This document shows, in pieces, positions 8,401 through 14,104 of a DNA stretch of 15,470 nucleotides. The position numbers were made by a program, and so were the translations under genes. Source of the stretch: JAJPXC01 sp964520525 (GTDB lineage: Bacteria; Bacteroidota; Bacteroidia; Bacteroidales; Muribaculaceae). The stretch lies in NCBI GenBank assembly GCA_964520525.1, contig CAZFNR010000031.1, forward strand, positions 1-15,470. Direction: 5' to 3'. The notes below the pieces were generated by a model that worked only from the letters and a program-made list of their open reading frames with translations, did not search any database and had not been told where the DNA came from. The first letter of the stretch is position 1. Each line of letters starts with the position of its first letter.

Positions 8401-8840
8401 AGCAAGACATCTTGGCATTGGAAAGAAACGGACACATCACTCTCAATATCGACGGCACCCCCGCAAACGTTGAAGCCGCCGACGTTGAAATAATATCTGA
8501 GGATATCCCCGGATGGCTTGTCACCAATGACGGGAATATCACAGTCGCGCTTGACATCACCGTGACCGACGACCTCAAGCGTGAAGGCATTGCCCGTGAA
8601 CTTGTCAACCGCATTCAAAACATAAGAAAAGGACGTGACTTTGACATCACCGACCGCATCGATATTACGATAGCGCCCAACGATGCCGTGGAGGCGGCGT
8701 TGGAAACATACCGCGATTATATTATGAAGCAGGTATTGGCGGCGACACTTGATGTCGCAAAACTAAACACCGTAGCCGATGATGAACATCTTGATATCGA
8801 CGGAGTTGAAATATGTGTTAATGTCAAAGCCCACAAATAA
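5421..8840 (+). CDS. ileS: Isoleucyl-tRNA synthetase, type 2 (IleRS2), with GXHH signature
   Basis: This 1139-residue class I synthetase charges tRNA-Ile in the cytoplasm. The N-terminal block ANGMPGIHHVMARTIKD contains the signature site, but it reads GIHH (56-59) instead of the usual HIGH/HYGH. KMSKR is at 688-692. The CP1 editing domain lies roughly between residues 190 and 430 and includes a Thr-rich stretch (WTTTPWTLPSNTALAV). SNWYVRLNRKRFWGG in the anticodon-binding domain and the long C-terminal extension are typical of the eukaryote-like type 2 enzymes, and no C-terminal zinc-binding cysteine cluster is seen. Type 2 enzymes are known to resist mupirocin, and the swapped GXHH form has been linked to very high resistance. 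It is the first gene of an operon with the DksA-like gene 29 bases downstream, then lspA. Confidence 0.97.
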   Translation: MKKFNEYNRFNLSEINKEMLSKWNESNLFEESLKLREGHPEFVFYEGPPSANGMPGIHHVMARTIKDIFCRYKTMKGYHVSRKAGWDTHGLPVELGVEKALGITKEDIGHKISVDDYNASCRREVMKYTREWETLTKQMGYWVDTQNPYITYDNRYIESVWWLLSQLYKKGFLYKGYTIQPYSPAAGTGLSTHELNQPGCYRDVKDTTCIAEFLATDPIDSMKGWGDAFFLAWTTTPWTLPSNTALAVGPSITYNIVRTYNPYSGSPVTVVVANELMGAIFNPKAAELSLDDYTKGDKLIPYKVMEQVQGEQLVGLHYEQLMPWINPGEGAFRVIPGDYVSTEDGTGIVHIAGTFGADDLRVSRQSGIPPLHLTDKDGNIRPMVDMTGRFYLIEDLDSKFVDEMVNVEAYKPWAGKYVKNAFNPSANESTETLDVEICMYLKQRDRVFKIEKHIHSYPHCWRTDKPVLYYPLDSWFVKTTAVRERLMELNETIKWKPQSTGSGRFGKWLENLQDWNLSRSRYWGTPLPVWRTEDGTEEICIDSVESLYNEIEKAVDGGLMDKNPYKERGFIPGNFDKENYEKIDLHRPYVDDIILMSPTGKPMRRELDLIDVWFDSGSMPYAQLHYPFENKDAVDSRKLYPADFIAEGVDQTRGWFFTLHAIAGMVFDSVAYKAVVSNGLVLDKDGNKMSKRLGNAVNPFETIEEFGSDPLRWYMIANSSPWDNLKFDKAGVTETARKLFATLYNTYSFFALYANVDSFSPETPAVPLERRPEIDRWIISLLNTLIKEVDEDLADYEPTKAARAINDFVNDNLSNWYVRLNRKRFWGGEMTEDKLSAYQTLYSCLKTIAMLIAPISPFYADKLYRDLNQDGDKSVHIVSFPVADESVIDHSLEERMHLAQEITSMVLSLRRKVNIKVRQPLSTLMIPVVSQRQKDAISSMSNLILSEVNVKEIKFVDNDGGMLVKRIKPDFKKLGPKFGKSMKAVAKALESASQQDILALERNGHITLNIDGTPANVEAADVEIISEDIPGWLVTNDGNITVALDITVTDDLKREGIARELVNRIQNIRKGRDFDITDRIDITIAPNDAVEAALETYRDYIMKQVLAATLDVAKLNTVADDEHLDIDGVEICVNVKAHK

Positions 8841-8869
8841 CTAACATATCAACTTAACCTCTATCACCT

Positions 8870-9247
8870 ATGAGCGAAAAAACAAGATACTCTGATGAGG
8901 AATTGCAAGAATTTAAGGAATTGATTCTTGCAAAACTGGAAAAAGCTCAACATGATTATGAAATGTTGAAGTCGAATGTAATGAACACTGATGGCAACGA
9001 CATTAGCGATACATCCCCTACATTTAAAGTCTTGGAAGAAGGGGCAAGTACGTTAGGCAAAGAACAAGCAGGACAACTTGCGCAAAGACAGATGAAATTC
9101 ATACAGCATCTGCAGAACGCGCTTGTGCGCATCGAAAACAAAACCTATGGCATATGCCGTCAGACAGGCAAACTGATACCTAAGGAACGTCTTCGTGCCG
9201 TGCCACACGCTACGCTTGGAATAGACCAAAAAATCGACAAGAAATAA
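8870..9247 (+). CDS. TraR/DksA-family protein with degenerate zinc finger
   Basis: This is a small 125-residue cytoplasmic protein. Residues about 8-90 form a helical, charged region split by an acidic tip (NTDGNDISDTSP, 39-50), like the coiled coil with acidic tip that DksA proteins insert into the RNA polymerase secondary channel. YGICRQTGKLIPKERLRAVPH (starting at 93) aligns with the DksA C4 zinc finger, but only Cys96 of the four cysteines remains, so zinc is probably not bound. The family modulates initiation at ribosomal and other promoters, often with ppGpp; whether this one does is inference. It lies between ileS (29-base gap) and lspA (19-base gap), which suggests growth-linked co-expression. 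The ATG at 8870 gives the usual length for the family. Confidence 0.85.
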   Translation: MSEKTRYSDEELQEFKELILAKLEKAQHDYEMLKSNVMNTDGNDISDTSPTFKVLEEGASTLGKEQAGQLAQRQMKFIQHLQNALVRIENKTYGICRQTGKLIPKERLRAVPHATLGIDQKIDKK

Positions 9248-9266
9248 ATTCGTACCGATTCTATAA

Positions 9267-9908
9267 ATGAAGTTGTCCAAAGGTTATCTTGCGCTCATCG
9301 TAATAATAGCGGTCATCATCATCGACCAAGCGATGAAAATATGGGTCAAAACGAGTTTTTATCTCGGAGAAGACCTTGAAATAGCATCTTGGTTCCATCT
9401 CTATTTCATTGAAAACAACGGGATGGCTTTTGGAATGGAAATAGGCAGCAAACTACTACTCACATTAGTTAGAATCATCGCTGTGGGGCTCTTGATATGG
9501 TATATTTGCCGCATCAAGAACCGCGGTCATATCAAAGCCGGTTATATTGTGTGTCTGGCGTTAATTACAGCAGGCGCCGCCGGCAACATTATCGATTGCG
9601 TGTTTTATGGAGAGATTTTCAATAACCCCATTCCTCCCGAAGTAGCAACCATGTTTCCGGAAGGCGGTGGATATGGGACATGGCTTCATGGACGTGTAGT
9701 CGATATGCTTTATTTCCCATTGTTCAGCTTCTACTGGCCCGGTTGGATGCCTTGGGTTGGCGGGGAGAACTTCACTTTCTTCCAGCCAGTATTCAACTTT
9801 GCTGACGCGGCGATTACCGTCGGAATGATTATACTGATATTGTTCTATTCGAAGAATGTCTCATCGTCCAGGAACCATGTTGAGACTGAGCAAAAGGACC
9901 TCGACTAA
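9267..9908 (+). CDS. lspA: Lipoprotein signal peptidase (signal peptidase II)
   Basis: This inner-membrane aspartyl protease of 213 residues cleaves signal peptides of diacylglyceryl-modified prolipoproteins. Membrane segments are at about 7-23, 62-82, 91-108 and 182-195. The family blocks are all present: IIDQAMKIWV (18-27), ENNGMAFGM (49-57), GAAGNIID (103-110), GRVVDMLYFP (142-151, catalytic Asp146) and FNFADAAITVG (176-186, catalytic Asp180). It is longer than the E. coli enzyme (about 164) because of two loops, at about 117-141 and 152-172, which is common in Bacteroidetes homologues. It lies in the ileS operon; ileS-lspA adjacency is also seen in proteobacteria. The next gene encodes a lipoprotein that is a likely substrate. 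Confidence 0.97.
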   Translation: MKLSKGYLALIVIIAVIIIDQAMKIWVKTSFYLGEDLEIASWFHLYFIENNGMAFGMEIGSKLLLTLVRIIAVGLLIWYICRIKNRGHIKAGYIVCLALITAGAAGNIIDCVFYGEIFNNPIPPEVATMFPEGGGYGTWLHGRVVDMLYFPLFSFYWPGWMPWVGGENFTFFQPVFNFADAAITVGMIILILFYSKNVSSSRNHVETEQKDLD

Positions 9909-9934
9909 CCTATTAATGGTTCAATGACACAGAA

Positions 9935-10846
9935 ATGTCTTTCGGTAGATATAAAATAACAGTTGTCGTCGCTTTATTATTGGTATCGACCTCAGGGTGT
10001 AACTCTGTCCCCGGATATGTTATTCCCCCCGATAGCATGGCCGAGCTTTTAGCCGATATGTACACCGCAGAGTCGATTGTAGATATCAACCGCACGTCAT
10101 ACATGACCGATTCGATGAAAAAGGTTATGAAACAATCTGTGTATCTGAGGCATGGAGTGACAGAACAACAGGTTGACACATCTTTTGTCTGGTACGGACA
10201 TCACATCGAGCAGTATATCGAAGTCTACGACAAAGTAATTGAAATACTTGAAAAAGATGTAGCGCAGGCATCGGCAACAGGAGCCAAGTTCGGTATCGCA
10301 GGCGACTCGGTGGATACTTGGCAGTGGTGCAGACACTATGCTTTGACGAAACATTCGCCAAGCCGCATCATAACATTTGACTTGCCAAAGGACCAAAACT
10401 GGCAAAAGGGCGATGTCTATGCGTGGGCAATGAAAACAATCAACAACCGTATGCCGTTAAAATGGGGCATTTCCGCTGAATACCCCGACGGAACTGTTGA
10501 ATATTGCCAATCGGATATTAACGGTGAAGGATGGAATAAGCTACAATATATCTCCGATTCCACTCAAATACCGCTTCGCATTGCCGGATATGTAATAACC
10601 ACCGGCAACGGTAGGGAAGACAACATCTACCTCGACAGCATCTCTCTTATCCGTGACAGAATAAAACCGGGCATATATCACCAACGCTATCGGCAACGTT
10701 CGATTGGCGATAGAAACTCATCACGAGAATCGACCGCCATTAGGCAAACGGGTAATCAACCGGATTCCGCAGTAAACGTCAATCAACATTCAATCAAACC
10801 TGACTCTAAATTCAGAACTTTGCGTGAACGTATGCACACCAAATAA
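9935..10846 (+). CDS. DUF4296 lipoprotein
   Basis: This 303-residue predicted lipoprotein starts with a basic n-region (MSFGRYK) and a hydrophobic core. The lipobox-like STSGC has the lipidated cysteine at 22; Ser-Thr-Ser-Gly before Cys is acceptable but lacks the usual Leu at -3. Residues about 28-112 match the DUF4296 pattern of Bacteroidetes, PPDSMAELLADMYTAESI, followed by helices rich in Asp, Gln and Tyr. Residues about 130-250 look like a beta-rich domain (IITFDLPKDQNW, YLDSISLIRDR). The C-terminal 50 residues are polar, low-complexity and probably disordered. The function is unknown. It begins 26 bases after lspA, which should process it, and Bacteroidales often place DUF4296 genes there (recalled, not checked). 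The downstream gene overlaps its end or starts just after it. Confidence 0.8.
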   Translation: MSFGRYKITVVVALLLVSTSGCNSVPGYVIPPDSMAELLADMYTAESIVDINRTSYMTDSMKKVMKQSVYLRHGVTEQQVDTSFVWYGHHIEQYIEVYDKVIEILEKDVAQASATGAKFGIAGDSVDTWQWCRHYALTKHSPSRIITFDLPKDQNWQKGDVYAWAMKTINNRMPLKWGISAEYPDGTVEYCQSDINGEGWNKLQYISDSTQIPLRIAGYVITTGNGREDNIYLDSISLIRDRIKPGIYHQRYRQRSIGDRNSSRESTAIRQTGNQPDSAVNVNQHSIKPDSKFRTLRERMHTK

Positions 10847-11144
10847 ACGTTACTTGACAAGGCAACTGTTAACCAATGGTAACGTGTTTGGGCTGAGTGT
10901 AGTTACCGTTGACGCTTCGGGACGCGGAATTTACCGCGAACCGTTCAGCGAAGAGTGTCACTCAACTTTATGGGTCAATGGCCCAATCATTGTGGTAAAA
11001 ACAGAGGAACTAAACGATTTCTTACTCAGTGACATCGAAATGATGTTGGAGAATGGGCGCAGCTATACTGACATAAACGATTATCTCATCTCGTCATCGT
11101 TGTATGCCGATGACGGGGAACCATGCACTGCCATAATATTCTGA
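10824..11144 (+). CDS. Uncharacterised small protein (up to 106 aa)
   Basis: I do not recognise this protein. From the GTG at 10824 it is 106 residues and overlaps the end of the DUF4296 gene by 23 bases. A TTG at 10854, 7 bases after that gene's stop, would give a 96-residue form beginning MTRQLLTNGNVFGLSVVTVD and seems at least as likely. The sequence is acidic and soluble-looking, with no signal peptide or membrane segment. The N-terminal half alternates in a beta-rich way (VFGLSVVTVD, PIIVVKTEEL) and the middle is helical (LNDFLLSDIEMMLENG). It has two cysteines (31 and 101 in the GTG numbering). Its place at the end of the ileS-lspA operon suggests co-transcription. The frame is open with normal codon use, which argues for a real gene despite the non-ATG start. 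Confidence 0.7.
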   Translation: MNVCTPNKRYLTRQLLTNGNVFGLSVVTVDASGRGIYREPFSEECHSTLWVNGPIIVVKTEELNDFLLSDIEMMLENGRSYTDINDYLISSSLYADDGEPCTAIIF

Positions 11145-11181
11145 ATTTGCAAAGCAAGCAATCTCGGAGCATAATGTCATG

Positions 11182-11212
11182 TTGCGGGTGATGGAAAATT
11201 TAGTTACCTTTG
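11182..11212 (+). promoter_or_regulatory. Promoter of hisIE
   Basis: TTG (11182-11184), a 20-base spacer and TACCTTTG (11205-11212) match the Bacteroidetes -33/-7 promoter layout. The hisIE ATG follows 29 bases after the -7 element, and the previous gene ends at 11144. Confidence 0.75.
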
Positions 11213-11241
11213 TGGCTATAATCATAATGGATTAAATAAAA

Positions 11242-11838
11242 ATGGACTTGGATTTTGATAAAATGCAAGGGTTAATCCCCGCGATCATACAAGACGCTCG
11301 CACCAAAAACGTCCTTATGCTTGGCTTCATGAATCAGGAAGCCTTAGACAAGACAGTTGAACTCGGGAAGGTCACATTCTACAGCCGGACTAAAAAACGA
11401 CTTTGGACGAAAGGTGAGGAAAGTGGTAATTTTCTCAACGTTGTGTCAATTGAGGATGATTGTGACCATGATACGCTGTTGATTAGAGTTAACCCTGTCG
11501 GTCCGGTATGTCACAAAGGAACCGACACCTGTTTTGGGACAGATAACGCCTCGGGAATAGAGTTCATTGCCTACCTGCAAAAATTCATCTCTCGTCGTCA
11601 TGAGGAAATGCCTGAAGGGTCATATACCACTTCGTTGTTCAAAAAAGGGATAAACCGCATGGCGCAGAAGGTGGGAGAGGAGGCTGTCGAAACAGTCATC
11701 GAAGCCACAAACGGAACCGACGACGGTCTCATCTATGAGGCGTCTGACCTGATATACCACTTGATTGTATTGTTGACCGCTAAAGGTCACAGCATCGAAG
11801 AACTTGCCGCTGAACTTGCTTCGCGACATAAAGAATAG
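11242..11838 (+). CDS. hisIE: Bifunctional phosphoribosyl-AMP cyclohydrolase / phosphoribosyl-ATP pyrophosphatase
   Basis: This 198-residue cytoplasmic enzyme carries out steps 2 and 3 of histidine synthesis. The N-terminal HisI domain (about 10-98) shows MLGFMNQEAL, FYSRTKKRLWTKGEESG, the metal-binding EDDCDHDT (71-78), and Cys90 and Cys97 in GPVCHKGTDTCF. The C-terminal HisE domain (about 106-195) shows SYTTSLF, KVGEEAVETVIEA and EASDLIYHLIVLL, with the acidic residues expected for Mg-dependent pyrophosphate removal. Length is normal for HisIE fusions. No other his gene lies in the window, so histidine genes may be split in this genome, or hisIE could end an operon elsewhere in related species. 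It has its own promoter, and the FtsE-type gene starts 8 bases after its stop, so the two are probably one transcript. Confidence 0.96.
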   Translation: MDLDFDKMQGLIPAIIQDARTKNVLMLGFMNQEALDKTVELGKVTFYSRTKKRLWTKGEESGNFLNVVSIEDDCDHDTLLIRVNPVGPVCHKGTDTCFGTDNASGIEFIAYLQKFISRRHEEMPEGSYTTSLFKKGINRMAQKVGEEAVETVIEATNGTDDGLIYEASDLIYHLIVLLTAKGHSIEELAAELASRHKE

Positions 11839-11846
11839 CAGGGTAA

Positions 11847-12518
11847 ATGAGCATTATCAGCTATCGCGATGTTGAAATTCTTCGCAAAGAATTAGTTATC
11901 TTAAAGCATGTCAGCTTTGAGCTGAATGAAGGTGAATTTACCTATCTTATAGGTAAAGTCGGTAGCGGCAAAAGCAGCTTGATGAAATCAATTTACGCGG
12001 AAATTCCGATTTTGTCGGGTAAGGCTAATGTATTTGATTTTGACTTGCTTAACATTCGCCGCAAAGATGTCCCAATGTTGAGGAGACAAATCGGCATCGT
12101 ATTTCAAGATTTTCAACTGTTGACCGATCGAAACGTATATCAGAATCTGAAGTTCGTACTCGACGCAACCGGATGGAAAAATCAGTTGGAAATCGACGAA
12201 CGCATCGAACAAGTGCTGAAAGAAGTCGGAATGCTCAATAAATCATATAAAATGCCCCATGAGCTGTCGGGCGGCGAGCAACAACGCATAGTCATCGCCA
12301 GGGCTCTGCTCAACCGGCCAAAACTTATTCTCGCCGATGAACCTACCGGTAATTTAGACCCGGCCACAGGTGAACAGATTGTAGGACATTTGCACCAGAT
12401 AGCTCAATCCGGTACAGCCGTGATTATGGCGACACATAACCTCGCGTTGGTTGACCAATTCCCTGGTCGTGTGCTGAAATGCGAGGGGAAAGCATTATCT
12501 GAGGCCAACGACGACTGA
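11847..12518 (+). CDS. ftsE: FtsE-type ABC ATPase
   Basis: This 223-residue ABC ATPase is cytoplasmic and would work bound to a membrane partner. Walker A is GKVGSGKSS (36-44), the Q-loop is VFQDFQLL (85-92), the signature is LSGGEQQR (140-147), Walker B is ILADEP (161-166) and the switch histidine is His197 in MATHN. The sequence GIVFQDFQLL with LADEPTGNLD is the FtsE/LolD/MacB group pattern, and the compact length favours FtsE. FtsE with FtsX controls peptidoglycan hydrolases during division. No ftsX or other permease gene is adjacent, so the partner must be encoded elsewhere. It follows hisIE by 8 bases. The assignment to FtsE rather than another group member is likely but not certain; the ABC ATPase identity is certain. 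Confidence 0.85.
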   Translation: MSIISYRDVEILRKELVILKHVSFELNEGEFTYLIGKVGSGKSSLMKSIYAEIPILSGKANVFDFDLLNIRRKDVPMLRRQIGIVFQDFQLLTDRNVYQNLKFVLDATGWKNQLEIDERIEQVLKEVGMLNKSYKMPHELSGGEQQRIVIARALLNRPKLILADEPTGNLDPATGEQIVGHLHQIAQSGTAVIMATHNLALVDQFPGRVLKCEGKALSEANDD

Positions 12519-12535
12519 CAAATCCAGTCATATTG

Positions 12536-12566
12536 TTGCAAAAAAAGCTGCAAATCCTTAACTTTG
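12536..12566 (+). promoter_or_regulatory. Promoter of lysC
   Basis: TTG (12536-12538), a 20-base spacer and TAACTTTG (12559-12566) match the Bacteroidetes -33/-7 layout exactly. The predicted start of transcription is about 12571, giving a leader of about 55 bases before the lysC ATG. The right arm of an inverted repeat overlaps the -7 element. Confidence 0.8.
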
Positions 12567-12570
12567 CAGC
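12547..12570. promoter_or_regulatory. Perfect inverted repeat over the lysC -7 element, candidate operator
   Basis: GCTGCAAA (12547-12554) and TTTGCAGC (12563-12570) are perfect reverse complements separated by 8 bases. The right arm includes the TTTG of the -7 element and ends at about the expected transcription start. This spacing, about 16 bp between arm centres, suits a dimeric regulator. On the + strand no T-run follows, so it does not look like a terminator for ftsE. Confidence 0.5.
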
Positions 12571-12593
12571 CAAAACGAGGTATTGAAAAGAGA

Positions 12594-12629
12594 ATGTCAA
12601 TTAATAATGCTCATTTAAGGGAAAAATGA
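12594..12629 (+). other. Short upstream ORF (11 codons) overlapping the lysC start
   Basis: ATG at 12594 opens an ORF encoding MSINNAHLREK, and its TGA (12627-12629) overlaps the lysC ATG in the classic ATGA arrangement. The last sense codon is a lysine codon (AAA). It lies wholly within the predicted lysC leader. It could couple translation into lysC or act as a small regulatory leader; it may also be chance. Confidence 0.35.
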
Positions 12630-13945
12630 AAGTTTTAAAATTTGGCGGAACTTCCGTTGGTTCGGCTGAACGCATCAAAAATGTCGCACAGCTCGTAACG
12701 TCTCGAGGAAAAAACATCATAGTGCTGTCGGCAATGGCCGGCACCACAAACACCTTGGTAGAAATTTCCGATTATCTGTATAAAAAGAACGTAGATGGCG
12801 CAAAAGAAATAATTAATTCGCTTGAATCCAAATATTTAAGCACCATAGATGAGCTTTTTGCCACGGATGAGTATAAAGAAAAAGCCCTAAAAGAAATCAA
12901 AGCCTGCTTTAACTACATTCGTTCCTTTACAAAGGACATTTTCACAGTCTTTGAGGAAAAAGAGATATTGGCTCAGGGTGAACTCATGTCAACCGCACTG
13001 ATGAACCTGCTTCTTTTAGAAAAAGGTATTGATTCAGAATTGTTGCCGGCGCTTGACTATATGAGAACCGACAAAAACGCAGAACCTGACACCAACTATA
13101 TAAAACAAAAACTCACGGCTCTGTTGGATAAACACGCAGATGCCGACATATACATTACCCAAGGCTATATTTGCCGCAATGCATACGGCGAGATTGACAA
13201 CTTGCAACGTGGTGGCAGCGACTATTCCGCATCGCTCATTGGAGCGGCGATAGGCGCGGATGAAATTGAAATATGGACCGATATCGACGGTATGCACAAT
13301 AACGATCCGCGATTTGTCGAGGATACCCAACCGGTAGAGGAGCTGCATTTTGAGGAAGCCGCCGAATTAGCATATTTTGGAGCCAAAATACTGCATCCTA
13401 CCTGCGTGTTACCTGCAAAACTGAACAACATACCGGTCAGATTGCTTAACACCATGCAGCCCGACGCTAAGGGCACGGTGATATTCAACACTACAAGCAG
13501 TCGGAAGATTAAGGCTGTCGCAGCGAAAGATAACATCATCGCCATCAAAATCAAATCGGGACGAATGTTGCTCGCTTATGGCTTTTTGAGGAAAGTGTTT
13601 GAAATATTTGAGACGTACCAGACTCCGATTGATATGATTACCACCTCTGAGGTTGGCGTTTCTGTCACCATTGACAACGAACGAAATCTCGACAGAATCA
13701 TTGACGACTTAAAGAAGTTTGGCACAGTTTCGGTCGACCGCGATATGGTGATAATCTGCGTTGTAGGCGACCTCGAATGGCAAAACCGAGGTTTCGAAGC
13801 GAAGGCTCTCGATGCGCTTAGGGAGATTCCGGTACGCATGATTTCTTATGGCGGGAGCAACTACAACATATCATTCCTTGTCAGAAAAGAAGACAAAGTC
13901 AAAGCGCTAAATTCGCTCAGCAACAGCCTGTTCAAAACGCATTAA
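12626..13945 (+). CDS. lysC: Aspartate kinase (monofunctional, probably lysine-sensitive)
   Basis: This 439-residue cytoplasmic enzyme phosphorylates aspartate, the first step toward diaminopimelate, lysine, threonine and methionine. The kinase domain has KFGGTSVGSAERI (5-17), the substrate-binding QGEL (117-120), RGGSDYSAS (195-203) and WTDIDGMHNNDPR (217-229). Two ACT domains follow at about 303-370 and 372-435. ITTSEVGVSVTID (338-350) closely resembles the lysine-binding ACT region of the E. coli LysC (AKIII) group, so feedback by lysine is likely. There is no homoserine dehydrogenase or decarboxylase fusion, unlike ThrA-type or AK-DAPDC fusions. It has its own promoter with an inverted repeat and a short upstream ORF. 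The lysA gene follows 159 bases downstream. Confidence 0.95.
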   Translation: MKVLKFGGTSVGSAERIKNVAQLVTSRGKNIIVLSAMAGTTNTLVEISDYLYKKNVDGAKEIINSLESKYLSTIDELFATDEYKEKALKEIKACFNYIRSFTKDIFTVFEEKEILAQGELMSTALMNLLLLEKGIDSELLPALDYMRTDKNAEPDTNYIKQKLTALLDKHADADIYITQGYICRNAYGEIDNLQRGGSDYSASLIGAAIGADEIEIWTDIDGMHNNDPRFVEDTQPVEELHFEEAAELAYFGAKILHPTCVLPAKLNNIPVRLLNTMQPDAKGTVIFNTTSSRKIKAVAAKDNIIAIKIKSGRMLLAYGFLRKVFEIFETYQTPIDMITTSEVGVSVTIDNERNLDRIIDDLKKFGTVSVDRDMVIICVVGDLEWQNRGFEAKALDALREIPVRMISYGGSNYNISFLVRKEDKVKALNSLSNSLFKTH

Positions 13946-14065
13946 TGTGATTAGAGGCTGACTGATTGACGAGCAGATTAACTAACAGACCGGCTAACAA
14001 GCTGATTTGCCGACTGATTTTGCATATTCAAAGTAATATATATGTGTGGGGCGTGACATCGAAAG

Positions 14066-14096
14066 TTGCGCTCTTCGTATTAATCAATTAATGTTG
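14066..14096 (+). promoter_or_regulatory. Possible promoter just before lysA
   Basis: TTG (14066-14068), a 20-base spacer and TAATGTTG (14089-14096) match the -33/-7 layout with one mismatch in the -7 element. The spacing equals that of the other promoters here. Transcription would begin only a few bases before the lysA ATG at 14105, giving an almost leaderless mRNA, so this call is weak. Confidence 0.3.
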
Positions 14097-14104
14097 AGCA
14101 TAAT

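Noticed and set aside
12547..12570. Terminator of ftsE
   Set aside because: The inverted repeat lacks a T-run on the + strand and overlaps a well-formed promoter. A T-run exists only on the minus strand, where no gene would need it.
12567..12625. Lysine riboswitch before lysC
   Set aside because: The leader of about 55 bases is far too short for the lysine riboswitch and has no multi-stem junction.
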